Shown piece after piece: positions 38,265-47,856 of a stretch of DNA of 64,000 nucleotides (its first letter is position 1; each line of letters begins with the position of its first letter). The notes under the pieces were generated by a model. That model saw only the letters and a list, made by a program, of their open reading frames with translations, made no database searches and was not told the DNA's origin. The position numbers and the translations under genes were made by a program. The stretch lies in NCBI RefSeq assembly GCF_041260665.1, contig NZ_JBGCCT010000027.1, forward strand, positions 97,063 to 161,062, in the 5' to 3' direction. The stretch is from Catenulispora sp. GP43. GTDB taxonomy: Bacteria > Actinomycetota > Actinomycetes > Streptomycetales > Catenulisporaceae.

Positions 38265-39770
38265 ATGGCGACATTCGTCGATCGTGTGAAGCTGCACGTC
38301 ACGGCCGGGAACGGCGGCCACGGCTGCGCCTCGGTCAAGCGCGAGAAGTTCAAGCCCCTGGGCGGCCCCGACGGCGCCAACGGCGGCCGCGGCGGGGACA
38401 TCGTGCTGGTCGTGGACCCGAACACCAACTCGCTGCTGGACTACCACTTCTCCCCGCACCGCAAGGCCGGCAACGGCAAGCCCGGCGGGGGCGACTTCCA
38501 GACCGGCTCCAACGGCACCGACCTGGTGCTCCCGGTGCCCTCCGGCACCGTGGTCAAGGACTCCTCCGGCGAGGTGGTCGCGGACCTGGTCGGCGGCGGC
38601 ACCCGCTTCGTCGTGGCGCACGGCGGCGTCGGCGGCCTGGGCAACGCGGCGCTGGCCACCTCCAAGCGCAAGGCCCCCGGCTTCGCGCTGCTCGGCGAGC
38701 CCGGCGAGGACGGCGAGTTCACCCTGGAGCTGAAGTCGGTCGCCGACGTGGCCCTGGTCGGCTACCCCAGCGCCGGCAAGTCCTCGCTGATCGCCGCGAT
38801 GTCCGCGGCCAAGCCGAAGATCGCCGACTACCCGTTCACCACCCTGGTCCCGAACCTGGGCGTGGTCAGCGCCGGGGAGTCGGTGTACACCATCGCCGAC
38901 GTGCCCGGCCTGATCCCCGGCGCCTCCGACGGCAAGGGCCTGGGCCACGAGTTCCTGCGGCACATCGAGCGCTGCGCGGTGCTGGTGCACGTCCTGGACT
39001 GCGCGACGCTGGAGAGCGACCGCGACCCGATCTCCGACCTGGACGTCATCGAGGCCGAACTGCGCGCCTACGAGGAATCCCGCGACGCGAGCGAGTGGGG
39101 CCTGTACGGCAAGCTGTCCGAGCGGCCGCGCCTGGTCGTGCTGAACAAGACCGACATCCCCGAGGGCAAGGACCTGGCCGACATCGTGCGGCCGGAGCTG
39201 GAGGCCCGCGGCCTGGACGTGTACGAGGTCTCCGCGGTGTCCCGCGCGGGCCTGCGCGAGCTGTCCTTCGTACTGGCGAAGATCGTGGACACCGCCCGCG
39301 CCACCCGGGTCGAGCCGGAGCCCGAGCGCATCGTCATCCGCCCGAAGGCGGTCGACGAGATCGGCTTCACCATCACCTACGACGCCGACGAGGACGCCTA
39401 CTTCGTGCGGGGCGACAAGCCCGAGCGCTGGGTGCGCCAGACCGACTTCAACAACGAGGAGGCCGTCGGCTACCTCGCGGACCGGCTCAACAAGCTCGGC
39501 GTCGAGAACCAACTGGTCAAGATGGGCGCCAACGAGGGCGACACCGTGGTCATCGGCGACGGCCCGCGGGCCGTGGTCTTCGACTGGCAGCCCTCGATCC
39601 CGACCGGCGCGCTGGGCGTCACCGCCACCGGCGGCCGCCGCGGCGAGGACCCCCGCCTGCACCTGCACGAGGAACGGCCCACATCGCGAGACGCCGAGTA
39701 TCGCAAGGCGCACCGGCGCCGCGCGGATGGGACAATCGACCTGTTCGCCCCCGAGGACGACGACGAGTAG
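38265..39770 (+). CDS. obgE: Obg-family GTPase
   Basis: A ribosome-associated GTPase of 501 residues. The Gly-rich Obg fold occupies ~1-160, the G domain follows with G1 GYPSAGKSS (166-174), G3 [10 protein letters not shown] and NKTD, and the C-terminal OCT domain is at ~345-425 ([16 protein letters not shown]). The tail beyond is basic then acidic. Its ATG has AAGGAGG upstream. Located after rplU-rpmA as in most bacteria. Confidence 0.95.
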   Translation: MATFVDRVKLHVTAGNGGHGCASVKREKFKPLGGPDGANGGRGGDIVLVVDPNTNSLLDYHFSPHRKAGNGKPGGGDFQTGSNGTDLVLPVPSGTVVKDSSGEVVADLVGGGTRFVVAHGGVGGLGNAALATSKRKAPGFALLGEPGEDGEFTLELKSVADVALVGYPSAGKSSLIAAMSAAKPKIADYPFTTLVPNLGVVSAGESVYTIADVPGLIPGASDGKGLGHEFLRHIERCAVLVHVLDCATLESDRDPISDLDVIEAELRAYEESRDASEWGLYGKLSERPRLVVLNKTDIPEGKDLADIVRPELEARGLDVYEVSAVSRAGLRELSFVLAKIVDTARATRVEPEPERIVIRPKAVDEIGFTITYDADEDAYFVRGDKPERWVRQTDFNNEEAVGYLADRLNKLGVENQLVKMGANEGDTVVIGDGPRAVVFDWQPSIPTGALGVTATGGRRGEDPRLHLHEERPTSRDAEYRKAHRRRADGTIDLFAPEDDDE

Positions 39771-39831
39771 CCCGCGCACCCGCGGGAGGCCGGCAGCCGG
39801 GGGAAACCGAGAGTAAGGGTTCTGAGCGAGC

Positions 39832-40959
39832 GTGTCCGGCCAGCTGCGTGAGGAAGTGTCCGCCGCCCGGCGGATCGTGGTCAAGGTCGGCTCCTCGTCG
39901 CTGACCACCGCCGTCGGCGGCCTGTCCGGCGAGCGCGTCGACGCGTTGGTCGACGCCCTCGCCTCGCGGCTGGGCGTGCCGGGGACCCAGATGGTGCTGG
40001 TCTCCTCCGGCGCCATCGCCGCGGGCCTGGCGCCGCTGGGCCTGCGCAAGCGGCCCAAGGACCTGCCCACCCAGCAGGCCGCGGCCTCGGTCGGCCAGGG
40101 CCTGCTGGTCGGGCGCTACACCGCCTCCTTCGCGCGCTACGGCCGCACGGTCGGCCAGGTGCTGCTCACGGTCGACGACACCACCCGGCGCTCGCACTAC
40201 CGCAACGCGCACCAGACGATGGCGCGCCTGCTGGACATGGACGTCCTGCCGATCGTGAACGAGAACGACACGGTCGCCACCCACGAGATCCGCTTCGGCG
40301 ACAACGACCGGCTCGCCGCCCTGGTGGCCCACCTGGTGCACGCCGACCTGCTGGTGCTCCTGTCCGACGTGGACGCGCTCTACGACGGCGACCCGGCCAA
40401 GCCCGGCACCTCGCAGGTCGCTGATGTACGCGGCCCGCAGGACCTCGCCGGGATCACCATCGGCGGAGCCGGCAAGGCCGGGGTCGGTACCGGCGGGATG
40501 GCGACGAAGGTCGAGGCGGCGCGGATCGCGACCGAGGCCGGGATCCCCGTCGTGCTCACGTCGGCGGCGCACGCGGCGCGCGCGCTGCGCGGCGAGACGG
40601 TCGGCACGCTCTTCCACCGGACCGGCTCGCGCACGCCGACCCGGCTGCTGTGGCTGGCGCACGCCGCCGACACCCGCGGTTCGCTGCGCCTGGACCCCGG
40701 TGCGGTGCGCGCGGTGGTCGAGCGGCGGCTGTCGCTGCTGCCGGCCGGCGTGACCGGCGTCGAAGGGTCCTTCAACGCCGGCGACCCGGTGGACCTGGTC
40801 GACGACGCCGGGGTCGCGGTCGCGCGCGGCCTGGTGAACTACGACGCCAGCGAGCTGCCCGAGCTGCTGGGGCGCTCGACCCGGGAGCTGGCGGCGGCGC
40901 TGGGGCCGCAGTACGAGCGGGAGTTGGTGCACCGGGACGACTTGGTCGTGCTGCGGTAG
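39832..40959 (+). CDS. proB: glutamate 5-kinase
   Basis: The first enzyme of proline synthesis, 375 residues. The kinase domain has VVKVGSSSLTT at the N-terminus, VSSGAIAAG, NENDTVATHEIRFGDND, and GTGGMATKVEAA; residues ~285-370 form the C-terminal PUA domain. GTG start. proA is 3.2 kb away, separated by the sigma-factor and MerR genes, instead of adjacent. Confidence 0.95.
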   Translation: MSGQLREEVSAARRIVVKVGSSSLTTAVGGLSGERVDALVDALASRLGVPGTQMVLVSSGAIAAGLAPLGLRKRPKDLPTQQAAASVGQGLLVGRYTASFARYGRTVGQVLLTVDDTTRRSHYRNAHQTMARLLDMDVLPIVNENDTVATHEIRFGDNDRLAALVAHLVHADLLVLLSDVDALYDGDPAKPGTSQVADVRGPQDLAGITIGGAGKAGVGTGGMATKVEAARIATEAGIPVVLTSAAHAARALRGETVGTLFHRTGSRTPTRLLWLAHAADTRGSLRLDPGAVRAVVERRLSLLPAGVTGVEGSFNAGDPVDLVDDAGVAVARGLVNYDASELPELLGRSTRELAAALGPQYERELVHRDDLVVLR

Positions 40960-40989
40960 GCGTCTACGAGGGCTGATCGACGAACGGCG

Positions 40990-41022
40990 GAGCCGGGACC
41001 ACCTGGCAGGCGGCCCCGGCTC
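40990..41022. terminator. bidirectional terminator between proB and the convergent gene
   Basis: GAGCCGGG/CCCGGCTC stem, 8 bases, with a 17-base loop, located between two converging stops. Confidence 0.6.
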
Positions 41023-41038
41023 GGGTCGTGTCGCATGG

Positions 41039-42076
41039 TCAGTGGAAGACGTCGGTCGTCCAGTTCGCGGGGTTGTTGCCGAGCGAGGTCACCCGATCGA
41101 GCAGGCCCCGGGCACCGCCGACCGCCTTCAGCTCCTTGGGTTCGGGGTCGGAGACAGAGACACAGACGGTCAGGCCGTTGGAGTCCCTACAGGTGTACTC
41201 GGTGCCATGCTGCGCCGGGATCTTCTCCGCACCGGTGGTGAAAGCGAAGATCCCGACAGTGGGGGCGTGCTGATCCTGGCCGAGGCGGAACCCGATATCG
41301 GCATTGGTGAGCCCGTTCTTGTGGAGAGCATTGCCGCCGGGCAAGGGCTTGAAGCTTTGCGGGACCTCGGCGACTCGGAAGGGCATCGGCACCGACCGAT
41401 CCTTCTTGACCAGGCTTGCTGCCGCTTTGAGAGCCTGCTCTTTCCAGTCCTTGCGCTCTTCGAGATTGTTGACGCCGATCTGTACCCACTGACCGCTCTT
41501 CAGCCGCAAGGCCAAGTCGGCCATCTCGCCGCCCTCGCCGTTGCTGAGGATGATCCGGTCGTTTCCGTAGCCCAACCAATAGGCCGTGGTCGTTCCGGGT
41601 ACTTTCACCGGGACCTTCTGGGTGGGGGCGCTCGCGCCCTTCCCGCCGATGGCGATGGGAGCCTGCATCGGAGTGAGCTCCAGCTGGAAGCGGCCGCTTT
41701 CGGATTCCATCATCGTGCTCACTTGCTCATCGGTCGGGTCGTATCCGCCGTAGGCGATCATCCCCGGCGGGACGTAGGCGAACTGCCAGTGGGTGACCAC
41801 CGGATCGTGCGGGTCCACCACGTACGAGGTGCTCGAAGCAGCCGGCTCAGAGCCGCCCCCCACCCCGCTCCCCATCCCCGTCAGCGTCCCGACCGCGAGC
41901 GCGCTCGCCGCCAGCACCGCGGTCCCGCCGCCGAGGGCCGCCATGCGCCGCCGCACCAGGCTGTGCCGTCCCTCCCGCAGCACATGCTCGACGTCCATCA
42001 CGGGCGGCTGGTCGGAATCCGCCATGGTGTGCAGGGCCGTGGCCAGGGTCTGTGTCGGATACAGATCGTCGGTCAT
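41039..42076 (-). CDS. membrane protein paired with a SigE-family sigma factor
   Basis: A protein of 345 residues with a cytoplasmic N-terminus (~50 residues), one membrane helix (LGGGTAVLAASALAVGTLTG) and a ~270-residue extracytoplasmic domain with two cysteines near the end (TCRDSNGLTVCVSV). I do not recognise the outer domain. The ATG overlaps the stop of the sigma factor gene (ATGA), so the two are co-translated, and it is most likely an anti-sigma or sensor protein. The N-terminus lacks an obvious zinc anti-sigma HxxxCxxC motif. Confidence 0.65.
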   Translation of the reverse strand: MTDDLYPTQTLATALHTMADSDQPPVMDVEHVLREGRHSLVRRRMAALGGGTAVLAASALAVGTLTGMGSGVGGGSEPAASSTSYVVDPHDPVVTHWQFAYVPPGMIAYGGYDPTDEQVSTMMESESGRFQLELTPMQAPIAIGGKGASAPTQKVPVKVPGTTTAYWLGYGNDRIILSNGEGGEMADLALRLKSGQWVQIGVNNLEERKDWKEQALKAAASLVKKDRSVPMPFRVAEVPQSFKPLPGGNALHKNGLTNADIGFRLGQDQHAPTVGIFAFTTGAEKIPAQHGTEYTCRDSNGLTVCVSVSDPEPKELKAVGGARGLLDRVTSLGNNPANWTTDVFH

Positions 42077-42591
42077 CGTGTGATCCCTTCGAGTTCGATC
42101 GCCGACGCGGGTGTCAACAGCACCCGCAGATGGGCCAGCGCCCGGGCCGTCTGGCTCTTGACGGTGCCGGGAGAACACCCCAGTACCTCCGCCGTCTCGT
42201 CGACCGACAGATCGCAGTAGTAGCGCAGCACCACGGTCGCCCGCTGCCGCGGTGCCAACTGCGCCATCGCCTCGCGCAGATCCAGGGAGGCGTCGGCGTC
42301 GAGTGCCGGCGCCTCCCGGTCGATCGTGCCGCGGTGCAGGAAGGTGAAGCGGGACCAGGCGGTCTGCTTCTCGTCGAGGTAGGCGTTGACCAGGATCCGG
42401 CGCGCGTAGGCGTCGATGTTCTCGACGCGGGAGGCGCGGTTCCAGTGCCGGTAGAGCCGCACGGCCGCGGTCTGCGCCAGGTCGTCGGCCCGGTGCCAGT
42501 CCCCGCACAGCAGATAGCCGACCCGGGTCAACCATGCCGATCGTGCCCTGAGGTACTCGGTGAACTCCGCGTCCCGCTCGGATCTCGCCAT
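42073..42591 (-). CDS. SigE-family ECF RNA polymerase sigma factor
   Basis: A group 4 sigma factor of 172 residues. Region 2 reads RVGYLLCGDWHRADDLAQTAAVRLYRHW and region 4 reads RQRATVVLRYYCDLSVDETAEVLGCSPGTVKSQ, the pattern of the actinobacterial SigE-like (TIGR02983) group. AAGGAGG precedes the ATG. Co-transcribed with the membrane protein gene that follows. A second module of the same kind is at 56241-57658. Confidence 0.9.
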   Translation of the reverse strand: MARSERDAEFTEYLRARSAWLTRVGYLLCGDWHRADDLAQTAAVRLYRHWNRASRVENIDAYARRILVNAYLDEKQTAWSRFTFLHRGTIDREAPALDADASLDLREAMAQLAPRQRATVVLRYYCDLSVDETAEVLGCSPGTVKSQTARALAHLRVLLTPASAIELEGITR

Positions 42592-42746
42592 CGCCCCCGC
42601 CCTCCTTGCGTGTCTCGCCGGCCGGGCACAGGCGGCCCGGTGGTGGCGGGACCCGGTGGCCCCGCTCGCTGACACCCACCCGACTGGGACGGTCAGGGGT
42701 TCGGTTGCATCGGCGCCGACGGCTTTTCCGCCAGTCCGCGCCGGCC

Positions 42747-43571
42747 TCAGGCCCCGACCCGGAACACCGGCCAGCACACCTCGGTCCGCCAGCGTGCCAC
42801 ATCGGCGGTGTCCCGCTGCCCGACGAGGTAGTACTCCCGGATCGGGCCCTGCACCGCCAGGGCGTGGCGCTCGACGTACGCCGCCAGCGCGCCGTAGGCC
42901 CGATCGGACTCGATCGGCGGCCCGGTGTGCTCGATGACCGCCAGTTCGGCCGCCGGGACCGCGGCGGGCCGGACCCGGCCGAGGGGGCGCACCGGGCCTT
43001 CGCAGGGGACGAAGATCGTCGTCTCGCCGTGATGCTCGGTGAACACGGCGTCGGTGAACAGCCCGCCGGCCGGCCCGGTCTGCGCCAGCCCCTGGCCCGC
43101 CACGGTGGCGTACAACTCGCCCAGCGCGCCCTGCGTCCACGCGGCGCCGTCCGCCACCGAGACGGTGTCGGTGATCGCCGCCGCGGGCATCGCGGGCGAC
43201 GCGCGCAGCGTGATGTCCGGCGCGGCATCGGCCTCGCCGGGCGCCAGCAGATCGCGCAGCGAGGCGACGGCCCGCTGCGTCCGCCCCAGCTCGGCCTCCA
43301 GCCGGTCCAGGTGCGCGGCGATGTGCCGGTTGCGGGTGTCCACGTCCGGGGCGGCCATCACCGTCCGGATCTCCTCCAGCGGCATACCCAGCTCCCGGAA
43401 GCGCCGGATGACCTGCGCGGCCGGGATCTGCCCGGTGGTGTAGCGGCGGTAGCCGGTGGCCGGGTCGATGTCGGCCGGCTCCAGCAGGCCGACATCGTGG
43501 TAGTGGCGCAGGGTCTTCACGGTCAGGTGCGTGGCGCGCGAGAAGTCGCCGATGGAGAGGAACGGTCCCAT
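42747..43571 (-). CDS. MerR-family regulator with GyrI-like effector domain
   Basis: A regulator of 274 residues. The N-terminal MerR helix-turn-helix (FLSIGDFSRATHLTVKTLRH, then YRRY) is followed by a dimerisation helix (RNRHIAAHLDRLEAELG) and a C-terminal SHS2/GyrI-like ligand-binding domain (~120-274). This layout resembles BmrR/TipA-type multidrug sensors. It is divergent from a SnoaL-like gene, and the shared promoter contains three copies of a 7-base half-site. Confidence 0.85.
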   Translation of the reverse strand: MGPFLSIGDFSRATHLTVKTLRHYHDVGLLEPADIDPATGYRRYTTGQIPAAQVIRRFRELGMPLEEIRTVMAAPDVDTRNRHIAAHLDRLEAELGRTQRAVASLRDLLAPGEADAAPDITLRASPAMPAAAITDTVSVADGAAWTQGALGELYATVAGQGLAQTGPAGGLFTDAVFTEHHGETTIFVPCEGPVRPLGRVRPAAVPAAELAVIEHTGPPIESDRAYGALAAYVERHALAVQGPIREYYLVGQRDTADVARWRTEVCWPVFRVGA

Positions 43572-43598
43572 GGCTCGATTCTGAAGCCTCCCCCTACC

Positions 43599-43655
43599 GG
43601 AGAGTCCCGCCGGACCGGGCCGCTTGACTCTCCCACGACCGGCGCACCGAGAGTC
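43599..43655. promoter_or_regulatory. three-half-site operator between MerR and SnoaL-like genes
   Basis: GGAGAGTC (43599-43606), GACTCTCC (43626-43633) and GAGAGTC (43649-43655) form two overlapping inverted repeats: an 8+8 dyad with a 19-base spacer and a 7+7 dyad with a 16-base spacer. TTGACT (43625-43630) inside the middle half-site resembles a -35 box reading toward the SnoaL-like gene. Confidence 0.55.
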
Positions 43656-44057
43656 ATGGCCATGACGAACACCACCGAGATCACGCAGATCGTGGACCGC
43701 TACATCGCCGTCTGGGGCGTCACCGACCCGGCGGAGCGCACCAAGGCCGTCGCGGAGCTGTGGGCCGAGCACGGCATCGAGTACATCGAGGGAAAGCAGT
43801 ACATCGGGCACGCCGCCCTCGTCGAGCGGGTCGCCGAGGCCAACGAGGCCTTCGTCGCGAACCGCGCCTTCACCGCCGCCGGAGGCGACGACGCCGTCGT
43901 CCACGGTGACATGGTCGCCTTCACCGTCCGCCTGGACCGCGCACAGGGCCAGGACGCGGGGGAGACCGCCTGGTCGGCCCGGGTGTTCCTGGTGCTGGAC
44001 GAGCGGGGCCGGGTGCGGGAGGACTACCAGCTGACCGTGAAGCCGCTCGCGGTCTGA
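43656..44057 (+). CDS. SnoaL-like / NTF2-fold protein
   Basis: A small protein of 133 residues with the SnoaL-like pattern: an N-terminal helix (IVDRYIAVWGVTDPAERTKA), LWAEHGIEYIEGKQYIGHAA and a beta-rich C-terminal half ending EDYQLTVKP. Such folds are enzymes or binding proteins; no catalytic assignment can be made. ATG 43656 or 43662. Its promoter region is shared with, and probably controlled by, the divergent MerR gene. Confidence 0.7.
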   Translation: MAMTNTTEITQIVDRYIAVWGVTDPAERTKAVAELWAEHGIEYIEGKQYIGHAALVERVAEANEAFVANRAFTAAGGDDAVVHGDMVAFTVRLDRAQGQDAGETAWSARVFLVLDERGRVREDYQLTVKPLAV

Positions 44058-44126
44058 CCCCGGCGTGGGCCGTCTCGACAGGCGAAATCCCCGTTGGGAC
44101 GCCCCCGTCCGGCCTAGGCTGGACCC

Positions 44127-45386
44127 ATGACGGACCTGCAGACCGAAGTCCTGGACGCCGCCCGCCGAGCCAAGAAGGCCGCGGCCGACCTGGCTCAGCG
44201 ACCGCGCGGTGAGAAGGACGCGGCACTGCACGCCATGGCCGACGCGCTCGTCGCCCGCACCGCCGAGATCGTCGAGGCCAACGGCCGCGACACCGAGCGG
44301 GCCCGGCAGGGCGGCTCGGCGGCCGGCTACATCGACCGCCTCACGCTCACCGAGGCGCGCGTGGCGGCGATCGCCGACGCGCTGCGCCAGCTCGCCTCGC
44401 TGCCCGACCCGGTCGGGGAGAGCGTGCGCGGGGGAGTGCTGCCCAACGGCATCGAGCTGCGGCAGGTGCGGGTGCCGCTCGGCGTGGTCGGGATCATCTA
44501 CGAGGCCCGGCCCAACGTCACCGTCGACGCCGCCGGCATCTGCCTGAAGTCCGGCAACGCCGCCCTGCTGCGCGGCTCCAGCTCCGCCAAGGACTCCAAC
44601 ACCGTGCTGGTCGCCGTGATGCGCGACGCGCTGGCCGCCGCCGGGTTTCCGGCCGACGCCGTGCAGCTGGTGCCCGGCGACTCGCACGCGGCCGTCACCC
44701 ACCTGATGAACGCCCGCGGGCTGGTCGACGTGCTCATCCCGCGCGGCGGCGCCTCGCTGATCCGGTCCGTCGTGGACAACGCGCGGGTCCCGGTGATCGA
44801 GACCGGGACCGGCAACTGCCACGTGTATGTCGACGCCTCCGCCGACCTCGACCAGGCCCTGGCGATCCTGGTCAACGCGAAGACCCAGCGCTACAGCGTC
44901 TGCAACGCCGCCGAGTCGCTGCTCGTGCACACCGACGTCGCCGAGACGTTCCTGCCCCGGGCGCTCGCCGCGCTGGCGGACAAGGGCGTCACGGTGCACG
45001 GCGACAAGCGCGTCGCGGCCTTCTCCGCGGCCGTGGTGCCGGCCACGGGCGAGGACTTCGCCGCCGAGTACGAGTCGCTGGACCTGTCGGCGGCGGTGGT
45101 GGACTCCCTGGACGCCGCCATCGAGCACGTCAACGCCTACAACACCGGCCACACCGACGTGATCGTCACCCGCGACCTGAACGCGGCCCGGGCCTTCCAG
45201 CTGCGGGTCGATGCCGCCGCGGTCGGCGTGAACGTCTCCACCCGGTTCACCGACGGCGGCGAGTTCGGGTTCGGCGCCGAGATCGGCATCTCCACCCAGA
45301 AGACGCACGCGCGCGGTCCGATGGGGCTGCCCGAGCTCACCTCCACGAAGTACCTCATGGTCGGCGACGGCCAGATCCGCGAATGA
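44127..45386 (+). CDS. proA: gamma-glutamyl phosphate reductase
   Basis: The second enzyme of proline synthesis, 419 residues, an aldehyde dehydrogenase relative. The active-site segment is [17 protein letters not shown] with the catalytic Cys, and [14 protein letters not shown] and [19 protein letters not shown] are conserved blocks. A -10-like TAGGCT ends six bases before the ATG and no ribosome site is visible, so the mRNA is probably leaderless. It is separated from proB by four genes. Confidence 0.95.
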   Translation: MTDLQTEVLDAARRAKKAAADLAQRPRGEKDAALHAMADALVARTAEIVEANGRDTERARQGGSAAGYIDRLTLTEARVAAIADALRQLASLPDPVGESVRGGVLPNGIELRQVRVPLGVVGIIYEARPNVTVDAAGICLKSGNAALLRGSSSAKDSNTVLVAVMRDALAAAGFPADAVQLVPGDSHAAVTHLMNARGLVDVLIPRGGASLIRSVVDNARVPVIETGTGNCHVYVDASADLDQALAILVNAKTQRYSVCNAAESLLVHTDVAETFLPRALAALADKGVTVHGDKRVAAFSAAVVPATGEDFAAEYESLDLSAAVVDSLDAAIEHVNAYNTGHTDVIVTRDLNAARAFQLRVDAAAVGVNVSTRFTDGGEFGFGAEIGISTQKTHARGPMGLPELTSTKYLMVGDGQIRE

Positions 45387-45519
45387 GCCGCCGGTCCCAC
45401 CGACAGGCCCCGGAACCAGGTGTGCAACGGAGCCGGATCAAGTAGCCTTTCGCCCATCATGTCCGTGTCGCGGCCCGGGGGAAATGGGCTGTGCCTTAAG
45501 GGTTTGGGGAAGGCCGTCC

Positions 45520-46059
45520 GTGGCCGAGGACAAGAACCAGAACCAGAACGCCGAGAACCCCGGCGACGCGCCGATATTCTCCGAGCAGGAGTGGGACGAG
45601 TTCGAGCGCTCCTTCACCAAGGAGTCGACGAAGACCGCGACCTTCAAGGAGCCCTCGGCACGGCAACGTGAGCTCGGCGAGAAGTGGAAGCGCCAGCGTC
45701 CGCGCGACGGCGGCTGGCGGACCGACGGCACCCCGACCGACCTCGCCGACGCCCCCGCGCCGGTCCGTGACAAGGGCGCGCCGGTCGACTACGGCACCGG
45801 GCGGCGCCGGCGCTGGCGGCGGAACGTGGCGTGGGTGGTCCTGGCCGCGCTGGTGACGTCGGCGATCATCGGCGTGCCGCGGCTGTTCTCGTCCTCGAAG
45901 GGCGGGAACGGCCGGAACCCGAACATGCCCCCGGCCTCCGGTACCCCGGACGGCTCAGGCGCGCGGACCAGCGCGAGCGCGGCCGGGCCGGTCTCCGGGC
46001 GGGACTCGCTGCGGTTCTCGGTCGCGGGCCTGGACTACCAGCTGGTGATGAAGGTCTGA
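45520..46059 (+). CDS. single-pass membrane protein downstream of proA
   Basis: A protein of 179 residues: a polar cytoplasmic part (~1-100) with an acidic segment PIFSEQEWDEFERSF, one membrane helix (VAWVVLAALVTSAIIGVP) and a short outside tail rich in Ser, Gly and Pro. Streptomyces has small membrane proteins at the same place between proA and nadD (SCO2583/SCO2584), one implicated in spore-wall synthesis; the position and layout suggest a counterpart, but I cannot align them. GTG start with GGGGAAGG upstream. Confidence 0.6.
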   Translation: MAEDKNQNQNAENPGDAPIFSEQEWDEFERSFTKESTKTATFKEPSARQRELGEKWKRQRPRDGGWRTDGTPTDLADAPAPVRDKGAPVDYGTGRRRRWRRNVAWVVLAALVTSAIIGVPRLFSSSKGGNGRNPNMPPASGTPDGSGARTSASAAGPVSGRDSLRFSVAGLDYQLVMKV

Positions 46060-46064
46060 CACGC

Positions 46065-46100
46065 CGGCGGCCCCGGTTCCATCCGGAACCGGGGCCGCCG
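46065..46100. terminator. bidirectional terminator
   Basis: A perfect 16-base stem CGGCGGCCCCGGTTCC/GGAACCGGGGCCGCCG with a 4-base loop, five bases after the upstream stop and serving both converging genes. Confidence 0.9.
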
Positions 46101-46120
46101 CGCGCAAGGCCTCACCGCAT

Positions 46121-46171
46121 CAGGGCCCAGGGCCCAGGGCCCAGAGCTCAGAGCTCAGAGCTCAGGGCTCA
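46121..46171. repeat. heptanucleotide tandem array
   Basis: Seven consecutive copies of CAGRGCY: three CAGGGCC, three CAGAGCT and one CAGGGCT. The array ends in the stop codon of the M48 peptidase gene. Because it lies at and beyond the stop, length changes would mostly not alter that protein. Confidence 0.85.
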
Positions 46172-47245
46172 GTCCTCGGTGTCGTCCTCCGGAGCGCCGT
46201 CGGAGCCCCGGTTCGGCCCCCACTTCCGGTACATCGTCTCGCCTATCCGGCTGCCGACCCCGGCCACCTCGTCGGCGAACCCGCGCACCTTCGTGAGCAG
46301 CGGGTCGGTCGTCTTCTCGAAGTTCTCCTTGTACTGACTCGCCGCCGCCTTGGCCTCCTCGCGGACGCTGGCCTGCGGGTCGTCCTCGCGCCGCGGGTAG
46401 GTGCCGCCCATCACCCGCTGGTAGTCCCCGGCCTCGACCCAGCGGGTCAGCTCCAGGGCGCGGATCGAGGTGTACGGGTGGGTGCGCTCGCGCAGGCTCA
46501 TCAGCTTCAGGATCGACTCGCGCATGCCGCCGCCGCCCTCGTGCTCGCGGGCCTGCTCCAGGAACGCGATCGGGTTCATCTCGGCCAGGTGCGAGCCGCC
46601 GGCCAGCTTCATCAGGGAGCGCATGGCGGCGTCCAGGTCCTGCTCGACCAGCAGACCGGCGCGGTCGCAGGACAGTTCGGCCTTGCGGAACCACTCCAGC
46701 AGGGCGTTGATGAACATGTCGATGCCCCACTTGCCGATCGGCATCCAGGCCAGCTTCGTGGCGAAGTTGGTCAGCCAGAACAGCATCGTGCGGTAGACGG
46801 CGTGCCCGGACAGCACGTGGCCGGCCTCGTGGCCGACGACGAAGCGCATCTCCTCCTCGTCCATCAGCTCGTACAGCCCGGTCGTCAGCACGATCGTCGG
46901 GCGGTCCATGCCGATGGTGAAGGCGTTCGGGACCGGGTTCTGGACCACGTACATCTCCGGCATGAAGCCGATGTCCAGCACGTCGACCGCGTCCTCGAGC
47001 ATCGTCTGCAGCCGCGGGAACTGCAGATCGCCGACCTTGACGCCGTCGGCCAGCAGCGACAGCCGGATCTTGCGCTCGTCGATGAACCCGGACAGCTTGC
47101 GCAGCAGCATGTCGAAGCCCTCGATCTTGCGCAGCGCGACCAGCGCCGTGCGGTCCGAGGGGTGTTCGTAGGCCCGGGAGCTGATGCCGGGGAACCGTTG
47201 GCGGTTCCGCTCCGGCGTGTTCTCAGAACCTTCGCGATCCGGCAT
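46169..47245 (-). CDS. M48-family zinc metallopeptidase
   Basis: A peptidase of 358 residues. The zinc motif HEAGH is at 139-143 (VVGHEAGHVLSGH), preceded by NAFTIGMDRPTIVLTTGLYE, and the third ligand region is ELSCDRAGLL. Two hydrophobic stretches after the motif (MLFWLTNFATKLAWM and WGIDMFINAL) may be amphipathic or membrane-associated. No signal peptide, so it probably acts at the inner face of the membrane, like HtpX. AAGGGGG precedes the ATG. Confidence 0.88.
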   Translation of the reverse strand: MPDREGSENTPERNRQRFPGISSRAYEHPSDRTALVALRKIEGFDMLLRKLSGFIDERKIRLSLLADGVKVGDLQFPRLQTMLEDAVDVLDIGFMPEMYVVQNPVPNAFTIGMDRPTIVLTTGLYELMDEEEMRFVVGHEAGHVLSGHAVYRTMLFWLTNFATKLAWMPIGKWGIDMFINALLEWFRKAELSCDRAGLLVEQDLDAAMRSLMKLAGGSHLAEMNPIAFLEQAREHEGGGGMRESILKLMSLRERTHPYTSIRALELTRWVEAGDYQRVMGGTYPRREDDPQASVREEAKAAASQYKENFEKTTDPLLTKVRGFADEVAGVGSRIGETMYRKWGPNRGSDGAPEDDTED

Positions 47246-47396
47246 ACAGGAACCCCCTTGTAGACGTTTCAGTAGCTCACAGTAGACCCGGCACGGCCCC
47301 TGCGGGACGCTCCCGTGACTGCCGGCGGAGCTCTCCCCATAGGGACGCGTGGACCTGCCAATGAGTTCCCTATAAGCCCGGCGTAGTGTGGACGTT

Positions 47397-47570
47397 ATGC
47401 ATGCCGCTCACACGATCTTCCTGGCGACTGCCAGCCCGTTCCCCCAGCAGACCGCCGCGCACACCGCGGGCTGGCTGAGGTGGTTCATCCTGGGCGCGGT
47501 GATCCTGGTCGCGCTGCTCGCGTGGGCGTGTCTGCGCGGCTACCGGAATCACGACTCCGAGGGCGAGTAG
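47397..47570 (+). CDS. small single-pass membrane protein
   Basis: 57 residues: a short N-terminal segment, one helix (WFILGAVILVALLAWACL) and a polar tail (RGYRNHDSEGE). No family recognised. A -10-like TAGTGT (47384-47389) ends seven bases before the ATG and no ribosome site is seen, so a leaderless message is likely. A GTG at 47388 would add three residues. Confidence 0.55.
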   Translation: MHAAHTIFLATASPFPQQTAAHTAGWLRWFILGAVILVALLAWACLRGYRNHDSEGE

Positions 47571-47647
47571 CCCGCGCGGCTGACGTGCCCGCCATAGCGG
47601 GCACCCTGCCGGGATTCCGCTACCCGGCACCCCCTATGCTGACGTCC

Positions 47648-47818
47648 ATGTCCGCAATCTCCTCCGCCACGCAGGCCGCGCACGCCCTCCTCGCCGAGGG
47701 GGCCGCCACGCCTGAGAAGACGCACAACGGCATCAACCCGCCGCTGAACGGCGCCATCGTCCTCGTGGTCCTGCTCATCCTGCTGTTCGTGACCACGCGT
47801 CTGAACAGGGATCGGTAG
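47648..47818 (+). CDS. small single-pass membrane protein
   Basis: 56 residues with an N-terminal Ala-rich part, NGINPPLNG, one helix (AIVLVVLLILLFVTT) and a basic end (RLNRDR). TATGCT (47635-47640) ends seven bases before the ATG, suggesting a leaderless transcript; ATG 47636 would add four residues. Similar layout to the preceding small gene; both lie just before nadD. Confidence 0.55.
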   Translation: MSAISSATQAAHALLAEGAATPEKTHNGINPPLNGAIVLVVLLILLFVTTRLNRDR

Positions 47819-47856
47819 TCCCACCACCCCGGTCCGACCGGGTAGGGTGACGCGCC

